In this document: positions 29,993 through 40,355 of the stretch, one piece after another
Layout of the letters: the number at the start of each line of letters is the position of its first letter
Numbering within the stretch: position 1 is the first letter of the stretch
From: an uncultured Thalassolituus sp.
GTDB taxonomy: Bacteria > Pseudomonadota > Gammaproteobacteria > Pseudomonadales > Oceanobacteraceae
Direction: 5' to 3'
Assembly: GCA_913061435.1 (NCBI GenBank)
Contig: CAJXUK010000014.1
Span: 1-64,000 of the forward strand
Length of the DNA: 64,000 nt
The notes under the pieces: generated by a model
Databases searched by the model: none
The model's input: only the letters and a program-made list of their open reading frames with translations
What the model was told of the DNA's origin: nothing
Translations under genes and position numbers: made by a program

Positions 29993-30460
29993 CTAAGGCA
30001 TCGCATCCAATAAACTGGAGATGTAAGCCTTATATTCACCGGGGCCCATCAAATGAACGGTCAAACGGAATCGGCGTTTGTTGATTATGTCTTCCATAAT
30101 GGTATCGATTGAACACGCCCCACTAATAAGGCGGCCTTCGGGCACATCAAAACGGTAATAATTGTAATCATTAACTTCACTAATCCCTAAAGTTGATAAT
30201 GGTGCATTCGGGTTACCCGCTATGCCTTCTCGTATCCACTGGACGTAAAGTTTGTGCGCGCCTTTTACTTCTACTTTCATCAATCTGATTTCACCTTGTG
30301 CATTTGCCGAACGCCAAGGACAGACTTGTTTAATCGACTCAATCGCGGGCGACATTTTATATAATGTTTTAAGCCATTGATCTTCCGCATAGGTGGAGCT
30401 AGCCGAAACCAAAACAATACCGGTGACCCAGCGTATTAATATCTGACTGAAAGAACACAT
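29993..30460 (-). CDS. Hypothetical protein with N-terminal signal-like sequence
   Basis: 155 aa ORF, hydrophobic N-terminus ending near SSTYAED; no family recognised. Confidence 0.65.
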   Translation of the reverse strand: MCSFSQILIRWVTGIVLVSASSTYAEDQWLKTLYKMSPAIESIKQVCPWRSANAQGEIRLMKVEVKGAHKLYVQWIREGIAGNPNAPLSTLGISEVNDYNYYRFDVPEGRLISGACSIDTIMEDIINKRRFRLTVHLMGPGEYKAYISSLLDAMP

Positions 30461-30589
30461 ACCCGCCTCACTGTTTTGCCTTATTACCTAAAGATTAGCA
30501 GTAAATATTCTGCTTATCAGCTTGTAATTTATGACAGAACAAATAATTAATGCTAAAAATGGCAGTATTAACACACGTGGATTTTTTAA

Positions 30590-31063
30590 ATGGATACGCA
30601 GGTTATTACTCCAGAAGGCTATCAGGCGTTAGAGCAAGAGCTTGATCAGTTATGGCGCAAAGAACGACCAGAAGTTACCAAAAAAGTAACTTGGGCAGCT
30701 AGTTTGGGCGATCGATCAGAAAATGCAGATTATCAGTATAATAAGAAAAGATTGCGTGAAATTGACCGCAGAGTTCGGTACTTACGCAAACGTTTAGAAG
30801 TACTCCGTGTTTTGGAATACAACCCGATTCAAGAAGGTAAAGCCTATTTTGGCGCTTGGGTAACCTTAGCGGATGAGGATGATAATACGCTTAATTTCCG
30901 AATTGTAGGGCCAGATGAAATTTACGGTAAAAATAATTATGCCTCAGTGAAATCCCCTGTGGCGAAGGCATGCTTGGGCAAACCTTTGGGTGAAGAAGTC
31001 GTAGTAAAAACCGAAGAGCAAACAAAAGAATGGGAAATTGTAGAGATTCGTTATGAGAGATAA
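30590..31063 (+). CDS. greB: Transcription elongation factor GreB
   Basis: ITPEGYQALEQELDQLWRKERPEVTKKVTWAASLGDRSENADYQYNKKRLREIDRR. Confidence 0.96.
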   Translation: MDTQVITPEGYQALEQELDQLWRKERPEVTKKVTWAASLGDRSENADYQYNKKRLREIDRRVRYLRKRLEVLRVLEYNPIQEGKAYFGAWVTLADEDDNTLNFRIVGPDEIYGKNNYASVKSPVAKACLGKPLGEEVVVKTEEQTKEWEIVEIRYER

Positions 31064-31763
31064 TGGTGTCGATGATCAGATTTCAGAGCTGATCGACCTT
31101 TTGACCATTTTGATACTCGATCACCCCGACGGTTGTTCTGAATACGAACTGCTTACACTGCTGCAGCAACCGCCTTATGAGTTTTTCGATAAAAATGCAA
31201 TGAACGACCCGCTAAAGTTGTTTCAGACGCATTTTTTACTGTTTCATTGTTTATATACCCTGCGTGCTCAATGGCTTGATAGTAAGCAAGCTTTGTTAAG
31301 TATTTCAGCATTAAAGATTGTGCGCTCGCCACTAAAAAATAAAGACTTTACGCTTTCTACTAGCCACAGCTCTAGCCAAAGTTCTAGCCACATTAATAAA
31401 CAGAGCAATAACCCGATTAGTTGTGAAAATAGTCACCCAGTTTTGGACGATCCATTAGCTGAGTATTACTTGGATATATCACATTTAAGCAATACCGAAC
31501 GCAGTGATGTTGAAGCATTATTAGATAGTTTTTGGACCGGTATGAAGACAGCCAATCCCCGCTTTGATAGTAAGGAATCGTTATCAGAAGCGATGGCAAT
31601 ATTAGAATTAAAAGCCCCGGTTGAAGTTAAAGATTTAAAAGGTCAATATAGACGTTTAGCACAACGCTATCATCCTGATAAAGGCGGCGATAGTGAGCAT
31701 TTCAAAAAAATCTGCCGTGCTTATCATCAGTTAAAACATTGTGATTTAAACCGACTGTCATAA
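31053..31763 (+). CDS. DnaJ-domain protein (C-terminal J domain)
   Basis: C-terminal LKGQYRRLAQRYHPDKGGDSEHFKKICRAYHQL; overlaps greB by 11 bp. Confidence 0.85.
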   Translation: MRDNGVDDQISELIDLLTILILDHPDGCSEYELLTLLQQPPYEFFDKNAMNDPLKLFQTHFLLFHCLYTLRAQWLDSKQALLSISALKIVRSPLKNKDFTLSTSHSSSQSSSHINKQSNNPISCENSHPVLDDPLAEYYLDISHLSNTERSDVEALLDSFWTGMKTANPRFDSKESLSEAMAILELKAPVEVKDLKGQYRRLAQRYHPDKGGDSEHFKKICRAYHQLKHCDLNRLS

Positions 31764-31848
31764 GATTAAAGCCACTTTAGCAGCCTTAGTAAGGCAAAAG
31801 TTAAACCACTGATCGATCTACAAACCTGTTAATGAAGGAAGGAATATT

Positions 31849-32889
31849 TTGATTAATACCTTTTATCGCTCTGCCCTGTTTTCACTGTTACTGCTTTTCA
31901 GCTTGTCGCCCCGTGCCTTAGTGGTTTTACAATATCATCATGTTGATGCAGAAGGCCCAGCCTCAACAAGCTTGTCACCCGCACAGTTTATCGAGCACAT
32001 GCAAATGCTTGAGGATCTTGGTTTTGAAGTTGTAGACCTTGAAAAAGCAACCCGCGATTTATTGGACGATAACGTCAGTCAACAAGCCACCAATAAACAA
32101 GTAGCCATTAGCTTTGATGATGCCTATTCATCGATATACACTGCGGCATACCCAGAACTTAAACGCCGTGGCTGGCCCTTTACTATTTTTGTAAACCCGC
32201 TAGCGGTGAATGAAAAACACCGCAATATAATGTCTTGGGAACAACTTCAGCAACTCGTTGACGAAGGTGTAACCATTGCTAATCACTCTGACAGTCATCC
32301 TCACTTACCCACTATTCCAGAAGGTTACACTTTAGAGCAATGGTTGAACGAAGAAGTTACTGCGCCGTACATTGAAATGAAAAAACGCTTAGGCAATGTC
32401 AGTACCATGTTTGCCTATCCTTATGGAGAATTCACCCTGGATATTTTGAACTGGTTAGCAAAACAGGATATTTTGGCTTTCGGCCAACAATCTGGGCCTA
32501 TTGGCCCGCATAGTCACCCACAAGCCTTGTCACGCTTTCCTGCAGCGGGTATTTATGCCAATCCAACTACTCTAAAAACAAAAATCATGAGTATGGCGTT
32601 ACCCGTTGCTGCCAGTGAATTACACGACCCTATTGTTACTGCCGATAACAATCCACCTAAATTTTCGATTCAGTTAATAGAAGCGGATTACAACCCTAAG
32701 TTACTGCAATGCTTTGCTAGCCAACAAGGCGCGATAGACACCCAGGTTTCGACTATTAACGATAAATTAGTACTCTCTACCATTGCTCCCCAAAAATTCA
32801 CCAGCAAGCGCGCTCGCTACAACTGCACTGTTCCTAGCTCGCAGAAAGGCCGTTATTACTGGTACTCTCAGCCTTGGCAGATGTTTTAA
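31849..32889 (+). CDS. Polysaccharide deacetylase family protein
   Basis: VAISFDDAYSSIYTAAYPELKRRGWPFTIF, ANHSDSHPHL; TTG start. Confidence 0.88.
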   Translation: MINTFYRSALFSLLLLFSLSPRALVVLQYHHVDAEGPASTSLSPAQFIEHMQMLEDLGFEVVDLEKATRDLLDDNVSQQATNKQVAISFDDAYSSIYTAAYPELKRRGWPFTIFVNPLAVNEKHRNIMSWEQLQQLVDEGVTIANHSDSHPHLPTIPEGYTLEQWLNEEVTAPYIEMKKRLGNVSTMFAYPYGEFTLDILNWLAKQDILAFGQQSGPIGPHSHPQALSRFPAAGIYANPTTLKTKIMSMALPVAASELHDPIVTADNNPPKFSIQLIEADYNPKLLQCFASQQGAIDTQVSTINDKLVLSTIAPQKFTSKRARYNCTVPSSQKGRYYWYSQPWQMF

Positions 32890-32907
32890 CTGAAAAGCAC
32901 TATTAAT

Positions 32908-33627
32908 TTAATAAGCACAGTTTTTCTCAACAACTCTAAGCTGTGCTTCTAACTGCTTATAATGCGGCAGTTTTTCTGCCATTAATCGATAAAAATGTGT
33001 GCTGTGATCAAAGTAATGACTATGACACAGCTCATGTACCACCACCATTTCGATCAGCTTGGGATCTAACTCCATCAGTTTAAGATTCAAATTGATATAG
33101 CCCTTACTGGATAAAGATCCCCAACGACTGCGCATTTTTTTAATTCGCAGTATTGGCTTACTAATCAACGCACCTTGTGAAAACTGTGGCCACCAATGAT
33201 CAATAAGCTGCTGATACAACTCTTTCGCTTGCTCTCTTTGCCAGCGTTCTACTTTTTCCAATAATTGTGTTTCTGTCCAAATATTGGGGTAGTAGCATAC
33301 TCCTGCCATTAATACCGGCTGCTTATGCGATTGTTCACTGCGACGAAAGCGATACGTTTCACCCAAATGTTGCATTTGCTGCCTTTGCAACTGCTGCACT
33401 TGTTTAAATTGGTCGAGCCGGTCTTCAAGCCATTGGTTATGACGAGTTAAAAACGCCATGATTTCATGCTTTGGGCAGCGTAAAGGGATTTTCACTTCAA
33501 CTTCGCCGTTGTGATTCACACTAAGACGTAAGGATTTACGCTGGCTAGCTTTAATAATCACGTTTACCTGCTGACCTTGCAGTTGGAGCGTAGTTTTATG
33601 CTCATGAGTTTGCCTTTGTGGGCTCAT
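32908..33627 (-). CDS. YgjP-like M48-family metal-dependent hydrolase (DUF45)
   Basis: VVHELCHSHYFDHSTHFYRLM zinc-binding HExxH-type site; RWGSLSSKGYINLNLKLMEL. Confidence 0.9.
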   Translation of the reverse strand: MSPQRQTHEHKTTLQLQGQQVNVIIKASQRKSLRLSVNHNGEVEVKIPLRCPKHEIMAFLTRHNQWLEDRLDQFKQVQQLQRQQMQHLGETYRFRRSEQSHKQPVLMAGVCYYPNIWTETQLLEKVERWQREQAKELYQQLIDHWWPQFSQGALISKPILRIKKMRSRWGSLSSKGYINLNLKLMELDPKLIEMVVVHELCHSHYFDHSTHFYRLMAEKLPHYKQLEAQLRVVEKNCAY

Positions 33628-33677
33628 CTTCTGCCTCTAATCCTGATATAATCACATCAATTATTGGAGAGTATTGT

Positions 33678-34268
33678 ATGTCTGACTTGTTATCTATCCC
33701 AGCTTTAGATGAAGATGAATTAGAACTTCTTGGCCAAATGCTAGAAGATGAATTTGAACGCCAAGAATCGTTTGACTTTTTTGAAGCTCATGGACTGATT
33801 ACCGCACTAAAAACCGGCCCTATGGATTTAGAGTGGTCAGAGATTTATGAAATTATTTTCCCTGAAAAAACTGCCTTTACAGCCGATCAACTTGAGCGCG
33901 TTCAGCGATTATTAAGAAAGCTTAGCTTTGAGATTCAAGCTTGGTTAGATTCAGGGCAAGACTTTCCGGTTCCTTGTGATTTGACGCTTCAAGTAGAAGA
34001 AGATGATGATGAAGAAGGAGCCGCCTTAGAAGCATGGTGTGCTGGCTTTATGGCAGGAGTTTTACAAAATGAAGCCGCTTGGTATGAGAAAGAAGAAGAA
34101 AAAATGGCAGAATGGATATTCCCCATTATGTACGCTTCTGGCTTGTTTATAGATGAACCAGAAATGGCTGAAATCGATGAAGATGAAGCTTTATCTGAAC
34201 AAATGTGTGTAAACATTCCACCAGCGGTTATTGAAATGTTTTTACACTTTCATGCTGCTAAAGGCTAA
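33678..34268 (+). CDS. UPF0149/YecA family protein
   Basis: EAWCAGFMAGV motif; ATG at 33678. Confidence 0.85.
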   Translation: MSDLLSIPALDEDELELLGQMLEDEFERQESFDFFEAHGLITALKTGPMDLEWSEIYEIIFPEKTAFTADQLERVQRLLRKLSFEIQAWLDSGQDFPVPCDLTLQVEEDDDEEGAALEAWCAGFMAGVLQNEAAWYEKEEEKMAEWIFPIMYASGLFIDEPEMAEIDEDEALSEQMCVNIPPAVIEMFLHFHAAKG

Positions 34269-34311
34269 CGCTAAACTGCAAATTCAGCCTAGCGTGAGCC
34301 CATTAACAAAA

Positions 34312-34983
34312 TCACAAAACGTTTTTAATACGGGTCATTTTGGCTTGCTTATATTTATCGCGCTTCAACATCTCTAACATGTTTAACATTGTATGTTGAG
34401 GCGTATCCACTACCACACTGTTTGCCAACCAAGCAGGCAAACTGCCACCAGGCTCTGCATGTATTTGATAACGCACTAAGACTTTTCCATCTTGAGGAAT
34501 AAACGCCCAGTGACCTTCCATACGAGGAATACGCACATAGTCGTCATCTTCTGGTAAATAATCGGTCAGTGCTTTAACGTCAATTCGCACGGCTAAGGTT
34601 TCAGGGTTTTGAGTCATTTGTGATGACACCACTGCATCGCGATCGCTTACTGGCCAAGGCGCGCCATTAATAAAATGAATCACAATATCTTGCGGAGCAA
34701 CTTCTTCGATAACTTCAAATTTTTCACATTGATGCATCCATTCAGGCGCAGCATCGGCATCGAGTAACAAAGATGAAAGTGCTGTTAATGTGGTATCTAC
34801 CAACATTTCGCCTTTAAATTCTTTTAGGCTCGAGCCTTCAATTTTACGAGTGTAAACTTTAAGCTGAGCTTTATCTTCTTCTAGCTCTAATTCCCACTCA
34901 CCAACCTCTTTGGCCTGTGCCGAAAAAGTCAAACCTACTAAGCTAAATAAGCTAGTAAAAAATATTGTAAACAAAAAACGCAT
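34312..34983 (-). CDS. START-domain-like secreted protein
   Basis: Signal peptide, LDADAAPEWMHQCEKFEVIEEV and PVSDRDAVV START-like pattern. Confidence 0.82.
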   Translation of the reverse strand: MRFLFTIFFTSLFSLVGLTFSAQAKEVGEWELELEEDKAQLKVYTRKIEGSSLKEFKGEMLVDTTLTALSSLLLDADAAPEWMHQCEKFEVIEEVAPQDIVIHFINGAPWPVSDRDAVVSSQMTQNPETLAVRIDVKALTDYLPEDDDYVRIPRMEGHWAFIPQDGKVLVRYQIHAEPGGSLPAWLANSVVVDTPQHTMLNMLEMLKRDKYKQAKMTRIKNVL

Positions 34984-35069
34984 TGATTTTATCCAAATTT
35001 GATTGTTAATAAGCGCAGCACTTTACCTGCTTGGCCGTCTAATGGGTAGGTGATATGTTGCCAAGCTAG

Positions 35070-35378
35070 TTAACGACCAGCACCTTTGCAGTTAGGCGAT
35101 GCTAAACTGCTATTACCCGCCTGCTCCCATTCACTGGCAGTAAAAAGGTGTAATGCCAAGGCATGCACGTCTCCAGATAATTCGTCCGCTAACAATTTAT
35201 ACACCATCTGATGTCTTGCAACAGGACGCTTACCTTCAAATTGATCGCTTACCAAGGTTAAATTAAAATGAGAATGAGTGGCTGGGCCTGCATGCATGTG
35301 GCTTTCATTTAATAAAGTCATGCTGGTAGGCGCAAACTCTGCGTGTATTTTCTGTTCAATAGTCTGTTCAATTGTCAT
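35070..35378 (-). CDS. bolA: BolA family protein
   Basis: NESHMHAGPATHSHFNLTLVSDQFEGKRPVARHQMVYKLL; likely start MTIEQ at 35378. Confidence 0.92.
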   Translation of the reverse strand: MTIEQTIEQKIHAEFAPTSMTLLNESHMHAGPATHSHFNLTLVSDQFEGKRPVARHQMVYKLLADELSGDVHALALHLFTASEWEQAGNSSLASPNCKGAGR

Positions 35379-35488
35379 AAAACTAGCTGCCTCTTGAAGT
35401 TGGCTCAGATATACTGGCTGTATCTTATTGCACACCGATTAAAACTCGGTATTGTGTGTTCATTAATTTCAAACATGGATTTTGTAAT

Positions 35489-36025
35489 ATGCCTGCTGCA
35501 GAGCTGACCAATACCCAAGCCCTTATTGACCTTTATTATACGCAAGAGAAAGCAAAAAAAGAGCAGGCATTGACCCGTGCTTCGTTAAATTTGCAACTCG
35601 ATGCTAATGACTTAGCCATGTTAAGTACAATAGCGAAACGTTTTGGTAAGTCACGCACTGAATTAGCTAAAGATGTATTGAGCCATGCTTTGATTGATTT
35701 GTTAACTCAAATTGAACCTGGTGAGCGCAAATTAATTGCTCGTGATGCCGATGAAATGGGACTTTCTATGGCACGGGAAATTGCCGAAGAAAATGGTGTT
35801 AAAGAAATAGAACATAAAACTCAAGTTTGGACAGGTCACGATCGTGCTATTAGCAAAGCGGAAAAAAAACGTGCTAAAGCCATAGAAATGGCGGCTAAAA
35901 ACAACGTACCAGAAGAAAAAGAAGTTACCACTGAAGCTAAAACACCAGAGTTGGCTTCCAACGATTCACCTAGTGTGAGTGAACAGCAAGACAGCGAAAA
36001 TACAATGGCAAACACGTCATCTTAA
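35489..36025 (+). CDS. Hypothetical protein with possible ribbon-helix-helix-like segment
   Basis: LNLQLDANDLAMLSTIAKRFGKSRTELAKDVLSHALIDLL; ATG at 35489; charged C-terminal tail. Confidence 0.6.
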   Translation: MPAAELTNTQALIDLYYTQEKAKKEQALTRASLNLQLDANDLAMLSTIAKRFGKSRTELAKDVLSHALIDLLTQIEPGERKLIARDADEMGLSMAREIAEENGVKEIEHKTQVWTGHDRAISKAEKKRAKAIEMAAKNNVPEEKEVTTEAKTPELASNDSPSVSEQQDSENTMANTSS

Positions 36026-36056
36026 TACATTCATCGATTTACCGGATACACGTTTT

Positions 36057-37019
36057 ATGACCATTAATTGGTTCCCTGGGCACATGAACAAAGCCCGCAA
36101 TCAAATTCAGGAAGCTATGCCTGATATTGATTTGGTTGTTGAAGTTTTAGATTCGCGACTGCCTTATTCCAGCACCAACCCCTTGGTCGATGAACTACGC
36201 GAAGGTAAGCCCTGTATTAAAGTGCTTAATAAAGCCGATTTGTCAGACCCTAACACCACTCGTTTATGGATCGAGCATTTTGAACAGCAAGACAATACAC
36301 GAGCAGTGGCGTTAGTTGCCGAAGATCGCAAACAAAGTCAAAAACTGATCCAGCTTATTAAATCCATTGCCTCGCAAAAAGTGGAACAAAAAAAAGCAGT
36401 ACGAGTCATGATTATGGGCATTCCAAACGTTGGTAAGTCTACTTTAATCAACGCCCTTGCTGGCCGTTATATCGCGCGTACCGGCAATGAACCTGCAGTA
36501 ACAAAACGCCAACAAATGATTGATTTAAAAAATGGCGTTATTTTAAGTGATACCCCAGGGATTTTATGGCCTAAGTTTGAAAATAAAAACAGTGGCTATC
36601 GCCTTGCCACTAGCGGTGCCATTAAAGATACCGCGATGGAATATGAAGATGTTGCTATGTACGCTCTTGAGTATTTTGCCCAGGCTTACCCTAACCAGTT
36701 AATGGAACGCTATAAATTAACGTCATTAAGTGAACTCAAAGAAGGGATGCAATTATTAGATGCTGTTGGCAGGAAACGCGGGTGTTTACGCAGCGGTGGT
36801 ATTGTGGATATTCACAAGGCGGCAGAAATTGTATTGCATGAATTTCGTGCGGCTAAAATTGGTTTATTGAGTTTAGAAACCCCTACTATGATTGCTGCTG
36901 AAGAAATCATCATGGAGCAAGAACGTTTGGCAAGACAAGCGGCTATTGAGGAGAAAAAGCGCCTAGCTCAAAAAGGAAAGCGCCCTCAACCACCCGAGAC
37001 AGAGAGCAACCAGACTTAA
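36057..37019 (+). CDS. ylqF: Ribosome biogenesis GTPase YlqF/RbgA-like
   Basis: NWFPGHMNKARNQIQEAMPDIDLVVEVLDSRLPYSSTNP; GIPNVGKSTLINAL; circularly permuted GTPase order. Confidence 0.92.
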   Translation: MTINWFPGHMNKARNQIQEAMPDIDLVVEVLDSRLPYSSTNPLVDELREGKPCIKVLNKADLSDPNTTRLWIEHFEQQDNTRAVALVAEDRKQSQKLIQLIKSIASQKVEQKKAVRVMIMGIPNVGKSTLINALAGRYIARTGNEPAVTKRQQMIDLKNGVILSDTPGILWPKFENKNSGYRLATSGAIKDTAMEYEDVAMYALEYFAQAYPNQLMERYKLTSLSELKEGMQLLDAVGRKRGCLRSGGIVDIHKAAEIVLHEFRAAKIGLLSLETPTMIAAEEIIMEQERLARQAAIEEKKRLAQKGKRPQPPETESNQT

Positions 37020-37025
37020 ACACGT

Positions 37026-37454
37026 TTATTGAATGACCTGATAAACTTTTTTGAATGTTTGCCAATCTGGATCTTCATCAGCAACAATTTCGATTGGGAA
37101 TCCTTGTTCTGGCGCAACTAGGTTGGCTAAATCAGCTTTAAATTGCTCAATGTCATCACTGTAAATTACCCACTGATTGATACCATCGTGGGTAATTACC
37201 ATGGCGACAATTGCGTTGCCACTGTCTTCGATATGTAATTGTAATTGATGATGAAACACTTCAATTTTTTGCAACTCTTGCTGCGAAGGAAAGGCATTAC
37301 TGTCGTCGCGGCTTTCACTATTCCAAGCGATTTGAATGCAGATCGGAAAGGCGCCACCAGCAGCTAAGTCTTGCCAATTTTCACGACTGTGAATAATGAT
37401 TGGCAATTCATTTAAATTACCTTCTGCTTTTACCCAACGATTATCTAACTTCAT
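37026..37454 (-). CDS. DUF695-like protein
   Basis: 142 aa; PIIIHSRENWQDLAAGGAFPICIQIAW... pattern. Confidence 0.6.
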   Translation of the reverse strand: MKLDNRWVKAEGNLNELPIIIHSRENWQDLAAGGAFPICIQIAWNSESRDDSNAFPSQQELQKIEVFHHQLQLHIEDSGNAIVAMVITHDGINQWVIYSDDIEQFKADLANLVAPEQGFPIEIVADEDPDWQTFKKVYQVIQ

Positions 37455-37636
37455 GTGCCCTTTCCAACATACATGTTAATCTAACGAGAGTAGCTGATTT
37501 ATGTTAAAAAGCCAAAGCCATTCTCAACTGGCTTGGCAGCTTTAAGCAGAGTAAAATAGCAATATAAACAACAACTGAATTGCTTTTAATATCGTATATT
37601 AAACACACTAAAGTCATTTTTTAAGAAGCCGACACC

Positions 37637-38134
37637 ATGCCCATATCAAACACTTCTCTTCTTGTTATTGCTTGTTTAGTCGTTACAGCTTTAGCGGCTT
37701 ACGCAATCTTCTTGCATTTACAAATTAAAAATAAGCAACAAGAAGTTCTTGCTAAAGAAACAGCAGAACGTGAATTAGCCCAACAAAATTTAGACAAGCG
37801 TAACAACGGCATCATTGGAGACATTCGCTTCATTGCGCAAGCATTAATCACCGAGCAATGTGAAATTACCGAAGGCGTGTTACGCATTCATCATCTTGCA
37901 GATGCCTTAGACAGCGACATCATGTTGCAGGCAGAATTCAGCACCATTCACAGCCACTTTAATGAAACCCGAGGCATGGCGATTAAAGAAGAATATAAAA
38001 ATCTCACTAAAAAAGAACGCTTTCAACAAGACCAACAGCGCTTTCGTTTAGAAGAAACTAACAAAGATAACGTTATTGAAGAAGCAAAACGGGTGGTTAA
38101 GTATTCGTTTGATAATTTAAAAAAGCTACATTGA
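37637..38134 (+). CDS. DUF2489-like membrane-anchored protein
   Basis: N-terminal TM then GIIGDIRFIAQALITEQCEITEGVLRIHHLAD. Confidence 0.75.
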   Translation: MPISNTSLLVIACLVVTALAAYAIFLHLQIKNKQQEVLAKETAERELAQQNLDKRNNGIIGDIRFIAQALITEQCEITEGVLRIHHLADALDSDIMLQAEFSTIHSHFNETRGMAIKEEYKNLTKKERFQQDQQRFRLEETNKDNVIEEAKRVVKYSFDNLKKLH

Positions 38135-38188
38135 TTTTTAATTTCTTCGCAACGCTTAATTTATAAGTAACACACAAAGGAAACTATC

Positions 38189-38770
38189 ATGCGCATTTCT
38201 CTTCTTACTATAGCTATGCCTATTGCCTTGGCTTTTTCCACTGCTACGCAAGCAGATTGGGCATTACAACAGCCCTCGTCAGTACACTTTTTAACCAGCA
38301 AAAATATTCACAACACAGAAGTTCATCAATTTAAAATCTTCGATGCCAAAATCAAAGACACTGGCTATGCCAAATTCACCATTGACTTAACCAGTGTAGA
38401 TACTCGCATTTCAATTCGCGATTCACGCATGATTGAACATTTATTCGAAGTTTCTAAATTTGGTAATGCCAGCTTCGAAGCGGATATAGATCAAGATGTT
38501 TTACAGCAAGTCAACGAAGGTAAGAGCCTTCGTTATAAGCTTGAAGGTAAGCTGTCTTTGCACGGTGAAAAAGCCAATGCCTCGTGTGAAGTTTTGGTGA
38601 CTAAGAATGCAGACCAAACAATCTCTGTTAACTCCATAACCCCTATGCTAATCGATGCCGAGGATTTTGATTTAATTGCAGGCATTAATAAATTGCGTGA
38701 AATGGCAAAACTGAAATCAATTACTCACACTGTGCCTGTCACCTTTAATTTAACATTTAAAGCGAACTAA
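38189..38770 (+). CDS. YceI family periplasmic protein
   Basis: Signal peptide; FKIFDAKIKDTGYAKFTIDLTSVDTRISIRDSRM. Confidence 0.88.
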   Translation: MRISLLTIAMPIALAFSTATQADWALQQPSSVHFLTSKNIHNTEVHQFKIFDAKIKDTGYAKFTIDLTSVDTRISIRDSRMIEHLFEVSKFGNASFEADIDQDVLQQVNEGKSLRYKLEGKLSLHGEKANASCEVLVTKNADQTISVNSITPMLIDAEDFDLIAGINKLREMAKLKSITHTVPVTFNLTFKAN

Positions 38771-39612
38771 TGACCGCTGCTAGAATTCTTGTATTTGATT
38801 CCGGTATTGGAGGCTTTAGTGTTTTTCAGCACATACGGCAAACGCTACCGGGATTAAATAGCTGTTATTTAATGGATAATCAGCTTTTCCCGTATGGTAT
38901 TCAAGCTGACGAGATACTTAGCGATCGCATTGTCTTATTATGTGAAAAAGCGTGTACTGAATACGCTATCGACATGGTAGTTATTGCCTGCAATACAGCC
39001 AGCACTCTGGCCTTACCCGCCTTACGTGAGCGTTTAAATATTCCTGTTATTGGTGTGGTGCCCGCTATTAAAACTGCCGCTAGTTTAAGCCGTTCTAAAC
39101 ACATCGCCCTACTAGCGACGCCAGCAACGATCAATCGTCCTTATATTGATCAATTAATTTTAGAGCATGGTAATAATTGCCAAGTAACGAGAATTGGTAG
39201 CAGCGAATTGGTTGAGCTGGCAGAAAGATTTTGGTTTGATGACACGCCTAACAACACCGCAGTTTACCAACAAGCACTTTCCCTCATTTTAGAACCTGTT
39301 ATCAAAAATCATCTAAACATTGATCAAATGGTATTGGGCTGCACGCACTTCCCCATCATTGCTGCCGCTATTTCTCAGCTTTTTCCTCACATTCACCTCG
39401 TGGATTCTGGTGACGCTATTGCTCGACGGGTGAGTTATATATTGTGTGAGCTGGGTTATGATTTAGCGGCATTTACAGACAATACTATTTTAAGGGCTAA
39501 GAGCGACCAAAGCAGCCACGAGTTACTGGTTACGGCCGAGATTACTGATAAATCAAGATTTTTAACGGCTTGTCATCGAATTGCCCCTTACCAGTCCTTT
39601 AACATTATTTGA
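38770..39612 (+). CDS. murI: Glutamate racemase
   Basis: VFDSGIGGFSVFQHI, ACNTAS, LGCTHFPII. Confidence 0.95.
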   Translation: MTAARILVFDSGIGGFSVFQHIRQTLPGLNSCYLMDNQLFPYGIQADEILSDRIVLLCEKACTEYAIDMVVIACNTASTLALPALRERLNIPVIGVVPAIKTAASLSRSKHIALLATPATINRPYIDQLILEHGNNCQVTRIGSSELVELAERFWFDDTPNNTAVYQQALSLILEPVIKNHLNIDQMVLGCTHFPIIAAAISQLFPHIHLVDSGDAIARRVSYILCELGYDLAAFTDNTILRAKSDQSSHELLVTAEITDKSRFLTACHRIAPYQSFNII

Positions 39613-39700
39613 ATATTGAGTAATATGCGCGGTTATTAAACTGTCACTATTATTTTGCACACCAATATAATCAATACAACCAATACAAACTGGAGAAGCG

Positions 39701-40252
39701 ATGAAAGCGCTGTCTGATCTTTATACCCAAGTGATTACTGAACTTGGGGAAGATGTTAATCGCGAAGGGCTGTTAGACACCCCAAAACGCGCTGCCAAAG
39801 CTATGCAATTTTTAACCAGTGGTTATGAACAGTCGTTGGATGAAGTGGTCAATAATGCTGTATTTGCGAGTGACAACGATGAGATGGTAGTGGTTAGCGA
39901 TATCGAAATGTATTCGATGTGTGAACACCATATGCTTCCTTTTATTGGCAAGGTTCATATCGGTTATCTACCCAATGGTAATGTCTTGGGTTTATCTAAA
40001 CTAGCGCGCATCACAGATATGTTTGCTCGCCGCTTACAAATCCAAGAAAACTTAACTAAACAAATTGCCGAGGCCGTTCAACAAGTGACGGGGGCTCGTG
40101 GTGTTGCTGTTGTTATAGAAGCGCGTCATATGTGCATGATGATGCGTGGCGTACAAAAACAAAACTCATCGATGTCGACTTCTGTGATGATGGGTTCGTT
40201 TAGAGAATCCCCAGCAACACGCAGTGAGTTCTTCCGCTTAATTGGTAAATAG
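39701..40252 (+). CDS. folE: GTP cyclohydrolase I FolE
   Basis: [43 protein letters not shown]. Confidence 0.97.
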   Translation: MKALSDLYTQVITELGEDVNREGLLDTPKRAAKAMQFLTSGYEQSLDEVVNNAVFASDNDEMVVVSDIEMYSMCEHHMLPFIGKVHIGYLPNGNVLGLSKLARITDMFARRLQIQENLTKQIAEAVQQVTGARGVAVVIEARHMCMMMRGVQKQNSSMSTSVMMGSFRESPATRSEFFRLIGK

Positions 40253-40355
40253 TTTTTGCCTACTGCTTTTACGAACAGTTATTTAATTTAACTTATCTGG
40301 CTCCAGTCACTTACCTACTCTATACTGAGCCAGGATTTTTGACAGGGAGCCTATC

